A stretch of DNA of 64,000 bases from Neobacillus niacini. Its GTDB lineage: Bacteria > Bacillota > Bacilli > Bacillales > Cytobacillaceae. The translations under genes were made by a program, and so were the position numbers. This document shows positions 54,646 through 63,469 of this stretch, in pieces; position 1 is the first letter of the stretch; the number at the start of each line of letters is the position of its first letter. Where the stretch lies: the NCBI RefSeq assembly GCF_030817595.1, contig NZ_JAUSZN010000001.1:3607001-3671000 (forward strand). Direction: 5' to 3'. A model generated the notes under the pieces. That model searched no databases and was not told the origin of the DNA. It saw only the letters and a program-made list of their open reading frames with translations.

Positions 54646-55299
54646 TTATACTAAGCTATTATTTATCTTCTCTAATTTTAAAACCTTTTGCTCCATTCTC
54701 GTAAAGGCTAATTTTGCCATCCACATTAGTCCAAACGCCAGCACACTGAAACTAAAAAACGGAAATAGTCCAGGAATAAGAATGATCACCATGCAAAAGC
54801 CCATGATAAGCGCCGCCATACTTAGACAATGGAATGGATTTGAAATAGCAATAATCAGTGCATACTTAATGACATTAATCAGTTTGATATCAAAATGAAC
54901 ATAGACTGGAATAATAAGCAGGACCGTCATTAAATAAAGGATGGCCGCAATCCACACGGCAATGAGCAATACGAGATCGATCATTCCCTCTGACCCTTTG
55001 AACAGTTGGAAATAATAATAGAGACTCAAGCCCGTTAACGTAATAACCCAACCCAGTAGATTGGTCTTTAGAAAGCCTTTACGGTACATATCCCAGAACG
55101 TTCGAAAAATGGGAAATTCCGTTTGTTTATTGAGCCATTTTCGGCAAATGGCAAACATCGTAAAAGTTGCCGGGAATATGCCTCCAATCACCAGACCCAC
55201 AAGACAGAATACTATCCAAATTAATTGAAGGACAAAGAACCTCATAATCCATTCCATAATTGTGTTTAACTTCTCCATGTAGCCACCTGTCTGAAACAT
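54646..55299 (-). CDS. YesL family membrane protein (DUF624), copy 3
   Basis: 217 residues with five to six hydrophobic segments and the family motif GGIFPATFTMFAICRKWL. Two starts are possible, at 55299 (GGTGGG site) and 55278 (AGGTGG site). The function is unknown. It lies between the SGNH esterase and Gfo/Idh genes in the sialidase unit. Confidence 0.85.
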   Translation of the reverse strand: MFQTGGYMEKLNTIMEWIMRFFVLQLIWIVFCLVGLVIGGIFPATFTMFAICRKWLNKQTEFPIFRTFWDMYRKGFLKTNLLGWVITLTGLSLYYYFQLFKGSEGMIDLVLLIAVWIAAILYLMTVLLIIPVYVHFDIKLINVIKYALIIAISNPFHCLSMAALIMGFCMVIILIPGLFPFFSFSVLAFGLMWMAKLAFTRMEQKVLKLEKINNSLV

Positions 55300-55312
55300 A
55301 TTCCCACCTCTT

Positions 55313-56326
55313 TTAGAATTTTAGTTCCTTCTTGCTGCTGATTGGCACGTGCGCTTCGATCAACTGCTGGAAACGAACAGCTATGATTTTGTCGCCTTCT
55401 CCATTTGGATGCAGCCCATCTGGCATGTATTTTTCATATTCTTCGCCGAACATGTCAAGCCCGTCTATATAATAGATGTTTTGATCGCCATGCCGCTTTA
55501 GCATATCTACAACCTGGACAATTTCAGTTCTTACTTTTTCCAGTGATAATCCAACTTCATTTTCAATTTTTTCCCTCTCCCTGTGAAAAATAGGAGAAAT
55601 GATCGCCAGTGGCACATCCTTGTGCACATCACGAATCGTTTGGATAAATCCAATCAAGGCAGGGGAAAAAGTTCTGTTCGATAATGTCGTTCCCCCCACG
55701 ATATTGATTCCAACACATAAGGAAATAAAATCAGCAGGCAGATCCCGAATCATTCTTGCCACCATTGGCTCTAAATGGCAATTCCCACTATACCCAAGGC
55801 AGGTAAGATTGGAATCCATCTTCTTGGCAGCCAGCACTGGCCACGTTTGCGAAGGACTATCAGAATAATAACAATGGGTGATAGAACTTCCGTACGTAAT
55901 CCAGCGCAAACGGTAATCGTCTACTAGTTCCCACTCTGCTCCTACATCAATCCATATTCCTGAAATAGGAACAGCTGCTTTCTGAGATAAATAGATTTCA
56001 ATCAATTTCATGTGACCAGCAAGAGAATCATAAGATACCATTGTTTCCCCTGCTGGAATGTAAGCAGTTTTTACTAGAGTGCCATCGATGAGACAATCCA
56101 TTTCCATTAATTCCGCTGCTTCCACAATCCCAATCTTTATCGATTGCGTGTTGCTGCGAATTTTAATCCGGACCCCTGCCGGGAGCTCCGCTTGCCCACT
56201 TATGCAGTTTGGATAAAAGAATTCTCGCTTGTCGAAAGGAATTCTCCAGGGTTTCATATAATCTTCCGTTTTTTCCACAGAGACGGCACCGTGAAACAAC
56301 TTTTCAGATAATGGGATCTGCTTCAA
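55313..56326 (-). CDS. SGNH/GDSL-type hydrolase, candidate sialate or sugar O-acetylesterase
   Basis: 337 residues. An N-terminal beta-rich domain (about 1-140) precedes the SGNH domain: WITYGSSITHC with the catalytic Ser, LGYSGNCHLEPMV with the block II Gly, SLCVGINIVGG with the block III Asn, and MPDGLHPNGEG with the catalytic Asp and His. There is no signal peptide. The start is TTG with GGAGG upstream. It lies 36 bases after the sialidase gene, so removal of O-acetyl groups from sialic acid or other sugars is the likely job, not proven. Confidence 0.88.
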   Translation of the reverse strand: MKQIPLSEKLFHGAVSVEKTEDYMKPWRIPFDKREFFYPNCISGQAELPAGVRIKIRSNTQSIKIGIVEAAELMEMDCLIDGTLVKTAYIPAGETMVSYDSLAGHMKLIEIYLSQKAAVPISGIWIDVGAEWELVDDYRLRWITYGSSITHCYYSDSPSQTWPVLAAKKMDSNLTCLGYSGNCHLEPMVARMIRDLPADFISLCVGINIVGGTTLSNRTFSPALIGFIQTIRDVHKDVPLAIISPIFHREREKIENEVGLSLEKVRTEIVQVVDMLKRHGDQNIYYIDGLDMFGEEYEKYMPDGLHPNGEGDKIIAVRFQQLIEAHVPISSKKELKF

Positions 56327-56362
56327 GTTTATTCCTCCATTTATACCTTGCTATGAAACTAG

Positions 56363-57703
56363 TTAAGACTTCAACCAATCTAGCGAAAACTTAACAAACG
56401 CTATGTCCATGTTATTCCAATCAGCGTAATCATACACGCGTTCATACAGGACACCAATTTCGCCATTTTTAAGGACTGTTAAACAAGAATAACCATAGAA
56501 GCCTTCTTCTACCACCTTGCTATACGGCCATGTTTTACCACCGTCTTCACTCAAGCGAACGGTTCCTTTCACTCTCATTTTTTCATCCGCTGGATTGGAG
56601 AATAACACCCGAATTTTTCCATCTCCTAAATCCGGATAAAGGACAACACTTGATTGGCAGATAGGATCAATCAATGTCATGTCAAACGTAACATCGCCCC
56701 ATGTTTCGCCACCGTCAGTACTAGTTGTAACGGCTGTTCTTTGCAACCCATAGTGGTTTCGCAAATAGTATTTCAATTCACCTGAAGGTAATTGAATGAC
56801 TTGGGACTCCGTCAAATATTGTTTTCCTTCTGAAATCGTTTTGGCAGAGAGAACCTCACCATCCAGCTCTCTTCCGTCATTCGGCGATTCACCGCGCTGC
56901 CAGGTAACACCGTGGTCATCGCTATAAATACAAGCACAAGACAGGGCTCCCGCTTCATTTGAAAAATAGATTGGGAACACTAAACGGTCTTTCTTTTCTC
57001 CATGCTTCAATTGAATACCGCAGCCAGGACCAGATCCAATAAACTTCATCCATTCTTCCTTAACTGATACATTCAATTCTCTTGGTTTGGACCAAGTAAG
57101 TCCGTCATCTTCACTTTGAATGATTTGTAAAAAGCATGTTCTCGCTTCTAGTAAACTTTCATTTGGGTCAATTCCTTTTTTAAAATAAATATTTCCTTGT
57201 GCTTGACCATCATTGAAAACATATCCATTTTCATCCACTGTATAGCTGGTTACATTGTTTTCAGTATCATAAACTTTCCCTGATTCAGATAATAAGTGAA
57301 CTTTTCCTTCACGATCATATAATTTGCGGCGGCCATCTCCATCAAAACCGATTCCCGGTTCACTCTTCCATAGGCCAATTCCACCTGGTGAGTGGCAATA
57401 GATCATAAAGATGGTTCCTGTTTCTTCATCTTGTAAAAGTGATGTATCAATGGCGGCAGCTCCGTCTAACCCTTCACCGGCAAATGCGACTAATTTTTGT
57501 ACGGGTCCCCATGTCACGCCATGGTCTTCACTGCGTCTGATCGTAGCGTCAATTTGGTTAGGATTATCTGTTTGATCGACAATTCTCGCATCAATACCAG
57601 CGATGACCGTTCCTTTCGTTGTCGTAATCATCGATGGGATCCTGTAAGCTCTTGAACCTGCAAGATTTGGATAAAAGACTGCTTCCGATTGAATAGTTGA
57701 CAT
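56363..57703 (-). CDS. Exo-alpha-sialidase (GH33-like, BNR repeats)
   Basis: 446 residues, a six-bladed propeller. The YRIP arginine motif (AYRIPSM) is near residue 20 and four to five Asp boxes of S-x-D-x-G-x-T-W type are visible: SEDHGVTWG, SEDDGLTWS, SDDHGVTWQ, STDGGETWG and SEDGGKTWP. GAAAIDTSLL holds a likely acid residue. It has no signal peptide, which is unusual for sialidases and implies action on imported sialyl-oligosaccharides. The gene opens a five-gene unit ending in nanA. A hairpin terminator stands between it and the binding-protein gene upstream. Confidence 0.9.
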   Translation of the reverse strand: MSTIQSEAVFYPNLAGSRAYRIPSMITTTKGTVIAGIDARIVDQTDNPNQIDATIRRSEDHGVTWGPVQKLVAFAGEGLDGAAAIDTSLLQDEETGTIFMIYCHSPGGIGLWKSEPGIGFDGDGRRKLYDREGKVHLLSESGKVYDTENNVTSYTVDENGYVFNDGQAQGNIYFKKGIDPNESLLEARTCFLQIIQSEDDGLTWSKPRELNVSVKEEWMKFIGSGPGCGIQLKHGEKKDRLVFPIYFSNEAGALSCACIYSDDHGVTWQRGESPNDGRELDGEVLSAKTISEGKQYLTESQVIQLPSGELKYYLRNHYGLQRTAVTTSTDGGETWGDVTFDMTLIDPICQSSVVLYPDLGDGKIRVLFSNPADEKMRVKGTVRLSEDGGKTWPYSKVVEEGFYGYSCLTVLKNGEIGVLYERVYDYADWNNMDIAFVKFSLDWLKS

Positions 57704-57731
57704 TTGTTATCGCTCCTAACTTTGTAATTCA

Positions 57732-57767
57732 AATTAAATGTGGGTACCAAAGCACCCACATTTAATT
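57732..57767 (-). terminator. Terminator between binding-protein and sialidase genes
   Basis: AATTAAATGTGGGT (57732-57745) pairs with ACCCACATTTAATT (57754-57767). Only 28 bases separate it from the sialidase start, so that unit either depends on read-through or has a promoter overlapping the hairpin. Confidence 0.7.
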
Positions 57768-57773
57768 ATTAAT

Positions 57774-59480
57774 TTATTGCTTCATTAAATCTGATGCCTT
57801 TGGCGCTTTTTCTAGCTCAGCAAGCAATTCCTTACCGCCATTATTCATCCAATTTTCAACGTAATTATCCCATTCTTTATCGATATCAACTTCGCCGACG
57901 ATTGCTTTCATTCTAAATTCAGCGACAATCGTATCAAGTTGACCTTTATAACGCTTTTCAACTTCCTTAAGGTTTGTTTCGTTTAATAAGTCCCATTTAT
58001 AAGGACGAATCATCATTTTTTCTTTCACATCTTCACGGGCATAGAAGTCATGTTTTAATTTCATCGTATATTCAGAAGTAAACCATTGTGTCCTCTCTTG
58101 ATCATACGTACGGAAGTTGTAGGCCCAGAAGCCTGAATTTCCTTCTTGCTCAGCAAATTCTGGTCGCACCTTTATAGCTGATTTAGCCGGAGTACCCTCC
58201 CAATCAGAATGCTCGCCAATTTCTCCATACAATGTCCATCTTGCTTCATTATCGAAGTTAATATAATCAAAAACTTGAAGAATTCTGGCTAATTCTTCAT
58301 CCGTAACATCCTTCGATACATAGAATGCATCCGCTAAATTTCCAACCGGAATAAATGCACCTACACCTTGCTGGTTATCCTTTCCAATTTCTGGTGCTGT
58401 CGCAAGTAATTTAGCTGTAGAGTCTGGATTTTCAACGATGTTTTGAGGTGCACGGCCTTTTGCCCAGTCATCCATTGCAATATAGGCTGGCTGTGCAATA
58501 TAGTAGCCGACTTTTCCTTGCTTGTACTTTTCCCAGCTCTTCTTATCGTCAAGTGTCGTAAATTCAGGGTCAATTAGGCCCATTTCATACCATTTTGCCA
58601 TTTGCTTTAGAAATGCTTTATACTTTTGTGAAATCTCAGTCGTAACCAGTTTTCCATCTTCCATTAAGTTATAATTAGCAGAAAGTGCAATTCCAAATGA
58701 ACCCGTTAGTGAAGCAGCCCAGTTGGTATTGTTATTCCAAGGTGAAATTCCGTACGTATCGTCCTTTCCATTCCCATCAGGATCGTCGAACGTAAAGGCT
58801 TTCAAAATTTCTTCCAATTCTTCAATCGTGTAAGCACCATCTGTATAATAGATCTTTTCACGACCTCCGCTTGGTCCTACTTGCTTGATTTCACCAGGCG
58901 GCTTTATGCCTAATTTCTCCATCCAATCGAGGCGGAATGTTGGGCTCCAAACCAAACCATCGACATGAGCATATTGACCAATTAATTGTAAATATTCATT
59001 ATCTGTGCCCTTTTTCAGGTTCATGATTGGCCCTGGAGGATTTTCAGATAACATCTTCATATAACGTGGAGCATATTTTTCCAGCATTTCTTTTGGAATC
59101 GTTCTTGTTAAGCCAGAATCATATAATTCTTGTGCTGTCTTTCCACCTGTAGTAAAAGCAAATGTATCAGGAAGATCCCCGGATGCAACCATTAAGTTTA
59201 CCTGGTCAGCATTCCAAGTATCCGTTTTTGTATTGATGATTTTGATGTTAAATTGCTCTTCTAATCTCTTTTGAACATAGTTTCCATCCTCAACCTTGCC
59301 TCTTGTAACAGACCCTGATAGATTAAGCTCAAGTTTTTTAGAAAAATCCCCAGCTTCTGGCAAGCTTGCGACATCAACTTTCTCTGCTTCTTTACTTGCT
59401 TCCTTATTCGAACACGCCCCTGTAAAAATCAGTGCACCTGAAATAGCCGCAAGTGAAAGTGCTTTTGTAAATTTTTTCAT
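57774..59480 (-). CDS. ABC solute-binding lipoprotein, YtcQ/LplA type, copy A
   Basis: 568 residues. Lipobox FTGACSNK with Cys23. Long blocks are shared almost unchanged with copy B at 61592-63292, e.g. NLMVASGDLPDTF, TDNEYLQLIGQ/LVGQY and DDPDGNGK, which is a calcium-loop-like motif. Last gene of the unit permease-permease-binding protein. AAAAGGGGG precedes the ATG. It likely serves the oligosaccharide importer together with copy B, with a shared membrane pair. Confidence 0.93.
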   Translation of the reverse strand: MKKFTKALSLAAISGALIFTGACSNKEASKEAEKVDVASLPEAGDFSKKLELNLSGSVTRGKVEDGNYVQKRLEEQFNIKIINTKTDTWNADQVNLMVASGDLPDTFAFTTGGKTAQELYDSGLTRTIPKEMLEKYAPRYMKMLSENPPGPIMNLKKGTDNEYLQLIGQYAHVDGLVWSPTFRLDWMEKLGIKPPGEIKQVGPSGGREKIYYTDGAYTIEELEEILKAFTFDDPDGNGKDDTYGISPWNNNTNWAASLTGSFGIALSANYNLMEDGKLVTTEISQKYKAFLKQMAKWYEMGLIDPEFTTLDDKKSWEKYKQGKVGYYIAQPAYIAMDDWAKGRAPQNIVENPDSTAKLLATAPEIGKDNQQGVGAFIPVGNLADAFYVSKDVTDEELARILQVFDYINFDNEARWTLYGEIGEHSDWEGTPAKSAIKVRPEFAEQEGNSGFWAYNFRTYDQERTQWFTSEYTMKLKHDFYAREDVKEKMMIRPYKWDLLNETNLKEVEKRYKGQLDTIVAEFRMKAIVGEVDIDKEWDNYVENWMNNGGKELLAELEKAPKASDLMKQ

Positions 59481-59495
59481 GAATACATCCCCCTT

Positions 59496-60383
59496 TTAAC
59501 CTTTTAAAGAACCAATCATGATTCCTTTAATAAAGTATTTTTGTACAAACGGATAGATTAGAACAATTGGACCGATAGAGATGATAACAGTTGCTGCCCG
59601 AACATTACTCAACAGGAGCTCTGAACCGCTCATTCCACCGCCGCCCATTGAGGTACTAGAATTACTTGATAAATCCATCGCCGTCAGCATGTCCCGAACA
59701 ACGATTTGTAACACAGTTTTAGCGTCATCCTGGATATAAACAAGCGCGTGGAACCACTCATTCCAATGATACACCGCTGCCCAAAGTGCTACTGTGGCAA
59801 TAACCGGCTTTGAAATTGGAATAATAATTTTCGTTAAAATTTGGAAATAGTTTGCTCCATCAATAATCGCAGATTCTTCAATCCCTTTATCAATAGTCAT
59901 AAAATAGTTTCGCATGATAATGATAAAGAATACATTCACTGCTGACGGTAAAATCAGAGCCAAGCTGTTGTCAAGCAAACCTAAATTCTTTATTAATAGA
60001 TAATCGGGAATGATTCCCCCTGAAAAAAACATCGCAATCAAGAAAAATATTGTAAAGAAATTACGGTAAGGTAATTCTTTTTTCGAAAGCGGATAGGCAG
60101 CCAAGATCGTAAATGTAACAATTAAGATGGTACCAGCCACGGTACGAACAATCGTATTTACGTATGCTTTCATAATGTTCCCGTATGAAAACACAAATTC
60201 ATAGGCATCTGTAATCCACCGGTCAGGCCATAAATGAACTCCAAGGCTTGAAGATGCATTCGCATCTGAGAATGATAAAACAATAGTCTGCCAGAAAGGA
60301 TATAGCACGATGATTGAAAACAAAACGAATCCCGTCACATTGAGAATATCAAATAAAGAAATCTTTTTCCGCGTAGCCCCCAT
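59496..60383 (-). CDS. ABC permease, YtcP/LplC type
   Basis: 295 residues with six helices. EAA-like loop IEESAIIDGANYFQILTKIIIP and terminal QKYFIKGIMIGSLKG. It pairs with the LplB-type permease 15 bases upstream. A Gly/Ser-rich extracellular loop (TSMGGGGMSGSE) is unusual. Confidence 0.93.
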   Translation of the reverse strand: MGATRKKISLFDILNVTGFVLFSIIVLYPFWQTIVLSFSDANASSSLGVHLWPDRWITDAYEFVFSYGNIMKAYVNTIVRTVAGTILIVTFTILAAYPLSKKELPYRNFFTIFFLIAMFFSGGIIPDYLLIKNLGLLDNSLALILPSAVNVFFIIIMRNYFMTIDKGIEESAIIDGANYFQILTKIIIPISKPVIATVALWAAVYHWNEWFHALVYIQDDAKTVLQIVVRDMLTAMDLSSNSSTSMGGGGMSGSELLLSNVRAATVIISIGPIVLIYPFVQKYFIKGIMIGSLKG

Positions 60384-60398
60384 AATAAGCCCTCCTTC

Positions 60399-61355
60399 CT
60401 ACCAAATTCCGTGTTCACTTTTTCTGCGAATAATAGCGTTTGCAGAAAGAATCAGGATAATTCCGACAACGTTTTTAAATAATCCTACTGCTGTTGCATA
60501 GTCAAATTGGAATTGCTCCAAACCACTTCGATATACATACGTATCGATAATATCAGCCACTTCATAGACTAACGGGTTGTACAAGTTAAGGATTTGGTCA
60601 AAACCTGCATTCAACACGCTTCCAAGTCGAAGAATAAACAAGATGATGACCATTGGCATAATCGATGGAAGAGTAACATGAATCATTTTGTGGAATCTTC
60701 CTGCTCCATCCATTTCAGCTGCTTCATACAACTGTGGATCAATGGAGGCAATTGATGCTAAGTAGATGATTGCTCCCCAACCAACTTCTTTCCACATATC
60801 TGTTAAGATTAGAATTGGAATGAAGGATGCTTTGTCCGACATAAAGTTGATTGGATCCCCGCCAACAAGAGTAATAAAGAAATTGATAATTCCTCTTTGC
60901 GGTGAAAACACTTCAATGACCATTGCCGATAAAATAACCCAGGACATGAAATGTGGTAAATAGGAGATCGATTGACTCACCTTTTTAAACTTTTCATTCT
61001 TAACTTCATTTAACAAAATCGCAAAGATAATCGGTGCTGGAAACACAATAATAAGTTTTAATAAACTGATTACCACTGTATTTTGTAATGCCCTTAAAAA
61101 CAAGAAATCACTAAACAGCCTTTTAAAGTGTTCAAAGTTATTCCACGGGCTATCCCATATCCCCAAGCCTGGAGAAAAATTCTTAAAAGCAATTAATATC
61201 CCGTACATCGGAATGTAATGGAAGATAAAAAGCATCACCATCGGGATTGCCAGCATGATATAAAGCGTTTTCATCTTTTTCATTTCGGTCCATTTAGTGC
61301 TAGCTTTGCGCTGAGGTTTTGTTTCTGTTTCTGTCTTTTGTAATACCGTCTGCAT
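60399..61355 (-). CDS. ABC permease, LplB type
   Basis: 318 residues from the ATG at 61355 with GAGGAGG upstream. Motifs FHYIPMYGILIAFKNFSPG, YEAAEMDGAGRFHKMIHVTLP (EAA loop) and terminal RRKSEHGIW. It is the first gene of its unit; a promoter with a cre box lies directly upstream. Confidence 0.93.
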   Translation of the reverse strand: MQTVLQKTETETKPQRKASTKWTEMKKMKTLYIMLAIPMVMLFIFHYIPMYGILIAFKNFSPGLGIWDSPWNNFEHFKRLFSDFLFLRALQNTVVISLLKLIIVFPAPIIFAILLNEVKNEKFKKVSQSISYLPHFMSWVILSAMVIEVFSPQRGIINFFITLVGGDPINFMSDKASFIPILILTDMWKEVGWGAIIYLASIASIDPQLYEAAEMDGAGRFHKMIHVTLPSIMPMVIILFILRLGSVLNAGFDQILNLYNPLVYEVADIIDTYVYRSGLEQFQFDYATAVGLFKNVVGIILILSANAIIRRKSEHGIW

Positions 61356-61382
61356 AAGATGTCCTCCTCTCATTATTCGCGT

Positions 61383-61413
61383 TGAAAACGTTTCCTGTAT
61401 TTAGAATAATATA
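61383..61413 (-). promoter_or_regulatory. Promoter with perfect cre box (permease unit)
   Basis: The cre box TGAAAACGTTTCCT (61383-61396) fits the consensus at all positions on the plus strand. A -10 box (minus strand TATATT, 61408-61413) sits upstream of it; no good -35 exists. The block from cre to -10 is nearly the same as at 63413-63443. Confidence 0.75.
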
Positions 61414-61450
61414 ATTTCTAATGTAATAGTTTTATTATCTTTAGGTAAAG

Positions 61451-61465
61451 TAACACTATTTTAAG
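61451..61465 (-). promoter_or_regulatory. Candidate activator site (TAACACTATTT element, single copy)
   Basis: TAACACTATTTTAAG matches the three-copy element at 63481-63575 and stands at the same 38-base distance from the -10 box. The neighbouring promoter lacks a -35 box, consistent with an activator. Confidence 0.55.
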
Positions 61466-61481
61466 ACAACTAAAAATAGTG

Positions 61482-61508
61482 GAGACGCATGAAATATTCA
61501 TGCGCCTC
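61482..61508 (-). terminator. Rho-independent terminator after binding protein copy B
   Basis: GAGACGCATGAA/TTCATGCGCCTC hairpin followed on the minus strand by a short T-rich tail (ACTATTTTTAG). It makes binding protein copy B a single-gene unit. Confidence 0.75.
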
Positions 61509-61591
61509 TCAAAGTGATTTTAAGTATTTTGAAAGATGAATCCGATTACATCCATTCCTATGTGATTTGGATCCATTCAAAAAATGCACAT

Positions 61592-63292
61592 TTATTTCTT
61601 TAACAAATCGGAAACCTTAGGAGCTTTTTCTAACTCAGCAAGAGTTTCTTTCCCGCCGTTATTCATCCAATTTTCAACGTAATTATCCCACTCTTTATCG
61701 ATGTCAACTTCACCGACAATCGCTTTCATCCTAAATTCGTCGACAATAGTCGTTAGTTGTCCACTATAACGTTTGGAAAGTTCTTTTAATTTCGTTTCAT
61801 TTAAGATATCCCATTTATACGGACGGATCAGCATCTTTTCTTTCACATCTTCACGAGCATAGAACTCACTTTTTAATTTATTTGTATACTCGGATTGGAA
61901 CCATTGTACACGCTCTTTATCGTAAGTACGGAAATTGTATGCCCAAAATCCAGAATTTCCTTCTTCCTTTGCAAATTCTGGAGTTACTTTAAGCGCGGAC
62001 TTTTCTGGTGTTCCTTCCCAATCAGAATGCACGCCCACTTCTCCATACAATGTCCATCTTGCCTCATTATCAAAGTTAATATAATCAAAGATTTGCAGGA
62101 TTCTCGCTAATTCTTCATCCGTTACATGCTTTGAAACATAGAATGCATCTGCTAAATTTACAACTGGGAGATAGGCTCCTACACCCTGCTGTCCATCCTT
62201 GCCAATTTCCGGTGCAGTTGCAAGCAATTTGGCAGTGGAATCTGGATTTTCAACGATGTTCTGTGGTGCACGGCCTTTAGCCCAATCATCCATAGCAATA
62301 TAGGAAGGCTGCGCAATATAGTAGCCTATTTTACCTTGCTTGTATTTTTCCCAGCTTTTATTATTGTCAAGGGTTGTAAATTCGGGATCAACCAATCCCA
62401 TTTTATACCACTTTGCCATTAATTTTAGGAAATCTTTATATTTTTTTGAAACCTCAGTTTGAACCAATTTTCCATCTTCGATAAAGTTATAACCAGGGGC
62501 CAATCCAAATGCCCCCATTAACGAAGCTGACCAGTGGATTTGATTGTTATATGGCGAGATTCCATAGGTATCATTCTTTCCATTTCCATCTGGGTCATCA
62601 AAAGTAAAGGCTTTCAAAATTTCTTCCACTTCATCAAGTGTATAGGCACCTTCTGTAAAATAAATTTTTTCACGGCCGCCGCTTGGTCCAACTTGCTTTA
62701 TTTCTCCAGGAGAATCAATACCCAATTTTTCCAGCCAATCAAGTCGGAATGTTGGTCCCCAAGCCACACCATCAACATGGTCGTATTGGCCAACTAATTG
62801 TAAGTACTCATTATCGGTTCCCTGTTTTAAGTTCATGATTGGCCCTGGTGGATTTTCAGATAACATTTTCATATATCGAGGTGCATATTTTTCAAGCATC
62901 TCTTTCGGAATCGTTCTAGTTAATCCAGAATCAAATAATTCTTGTGCTGACTTGCCTCCTGCTGTAAAACCAAATGTATCAGGAAGATCCCCGGATGCAA
63001 CCATTAAGTTTACTTGGTCCGTATTCCACGTATCCGTTTTCGTATTAATAATTTTGACATGAAATTGCTCTTCTAATCTCTTTTGAACATAGTTTCCATC
63101 TTCCGCCTTGCCCCTTGTGAAAGACCCTGAAAGATTAAGTTCAACCTGTTTAGAAAAATCACCAGCTTTAGGCAAGCTTCCTACTTCAACTTTTTCTGCT
63201 TCCTTACTTGTTTCCTTATTTGAACATGCCGATGTAAAAATGAGTGCACCTGAAACAGCCGCAAATGAAAGTGCTTTTAATTTCCTTTTCAA
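61592..63292 (-). CDS. ABC solute-binding lipoprotein, YtcQ/LplA type, copy B
   Basis: 566 residues, TTG start with AAGGGGGAG upstream. Lipobox FTSACSNK with Cys23. It is collinear with copy A along its full length, with most substitutions in the middle ligand-facing region (e.g. YNNQIHWSASLMGAFGL against NNNTNWAASLTGSFGI). It is transcribed alone from its own promoter and ends in a terminator, so it can be made in excess or under other conditions than copy A. No second permease pair accompanies it. Confidence 0.93.
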   Translation of the reverse strand: MKRKLKALSFAAVSGALIFTSACSNKETSKEAEKVEVGSLPKAGDFSKQVELNLSGSFTRGKAEDGNYVQKRLEEQFHVKIINTKTDTWNTDQVNLMVASGDLPDTFGFTAGGKSAQELFDSGLTRTIPKEMLEKYAPRYMKMLSENPPGPIMNLKQGTDNEYLQLVGQYDHVDGVAWGPTFRLDWLEKLGIDSPGEIKQVGPSGGREKIYFTEGAYTLDEVEEILKAFTFDDPDGNGKNDTYGISPYNNQIHWSASLMGAFGLAPGYNFIEDGKLVQTEVSKKYKDFLKLMAKWYKMGLVDPEFTTLDNNKSWEKYKQGKIGYYIAQPSYIAMDDWAKGRAPQNIVENPDSTAKLLATAPEIGKDGQQGVGAYLPVVNLADAFYVSKHVTDEELARILQIFDYINFDNEARWTLYGEVGVHSDWEGTPEKSALKVTPEFAKEEGNSGFWAYNFRTYDKERVQWFQSEYTNKLKSEFYAREDVKEKMLIRPYKWDILNETKLKELSKRYSGQLTTIVDEFRMKAIVGEVDIDKEWDNYVENWMNNGGKETLAELEKAPKVSDLLKK

Positions 63293-63412
63293 CTATTGCT
63301 CCCCCTTAACCAATTAGTGTCACTTTTTCTTTAAAATAATTGCGTTCGCACAGATGATTAAACTAACTACGTTTAAAAACGTTTAATTATCCTCCTCTTT
63401 TTTTGTTTTTTC

Positions 63413-63443
63413 TGAAAACGTTTTCTATTTTTAGAATAGTATA
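63413..63443 (-). promoter_or_regulatory. Promoter with perfect cre box (binding protein copy B)
   Basis: cre box TGAAAACGTTTTCT (63413-63426), a perfect consensus match, lies just downstream of the -10 box (minus strand TATACT, 63438-63443). Placement at the start of transcription suggests roadblock or direct repression by CcpA. No good -35 is present; three activator-like repeats stand upstream. Confidence 0.78.
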
Positions 63444-63469
63444 ATTTCTTTTAAGAAAGTTAAACTTTC

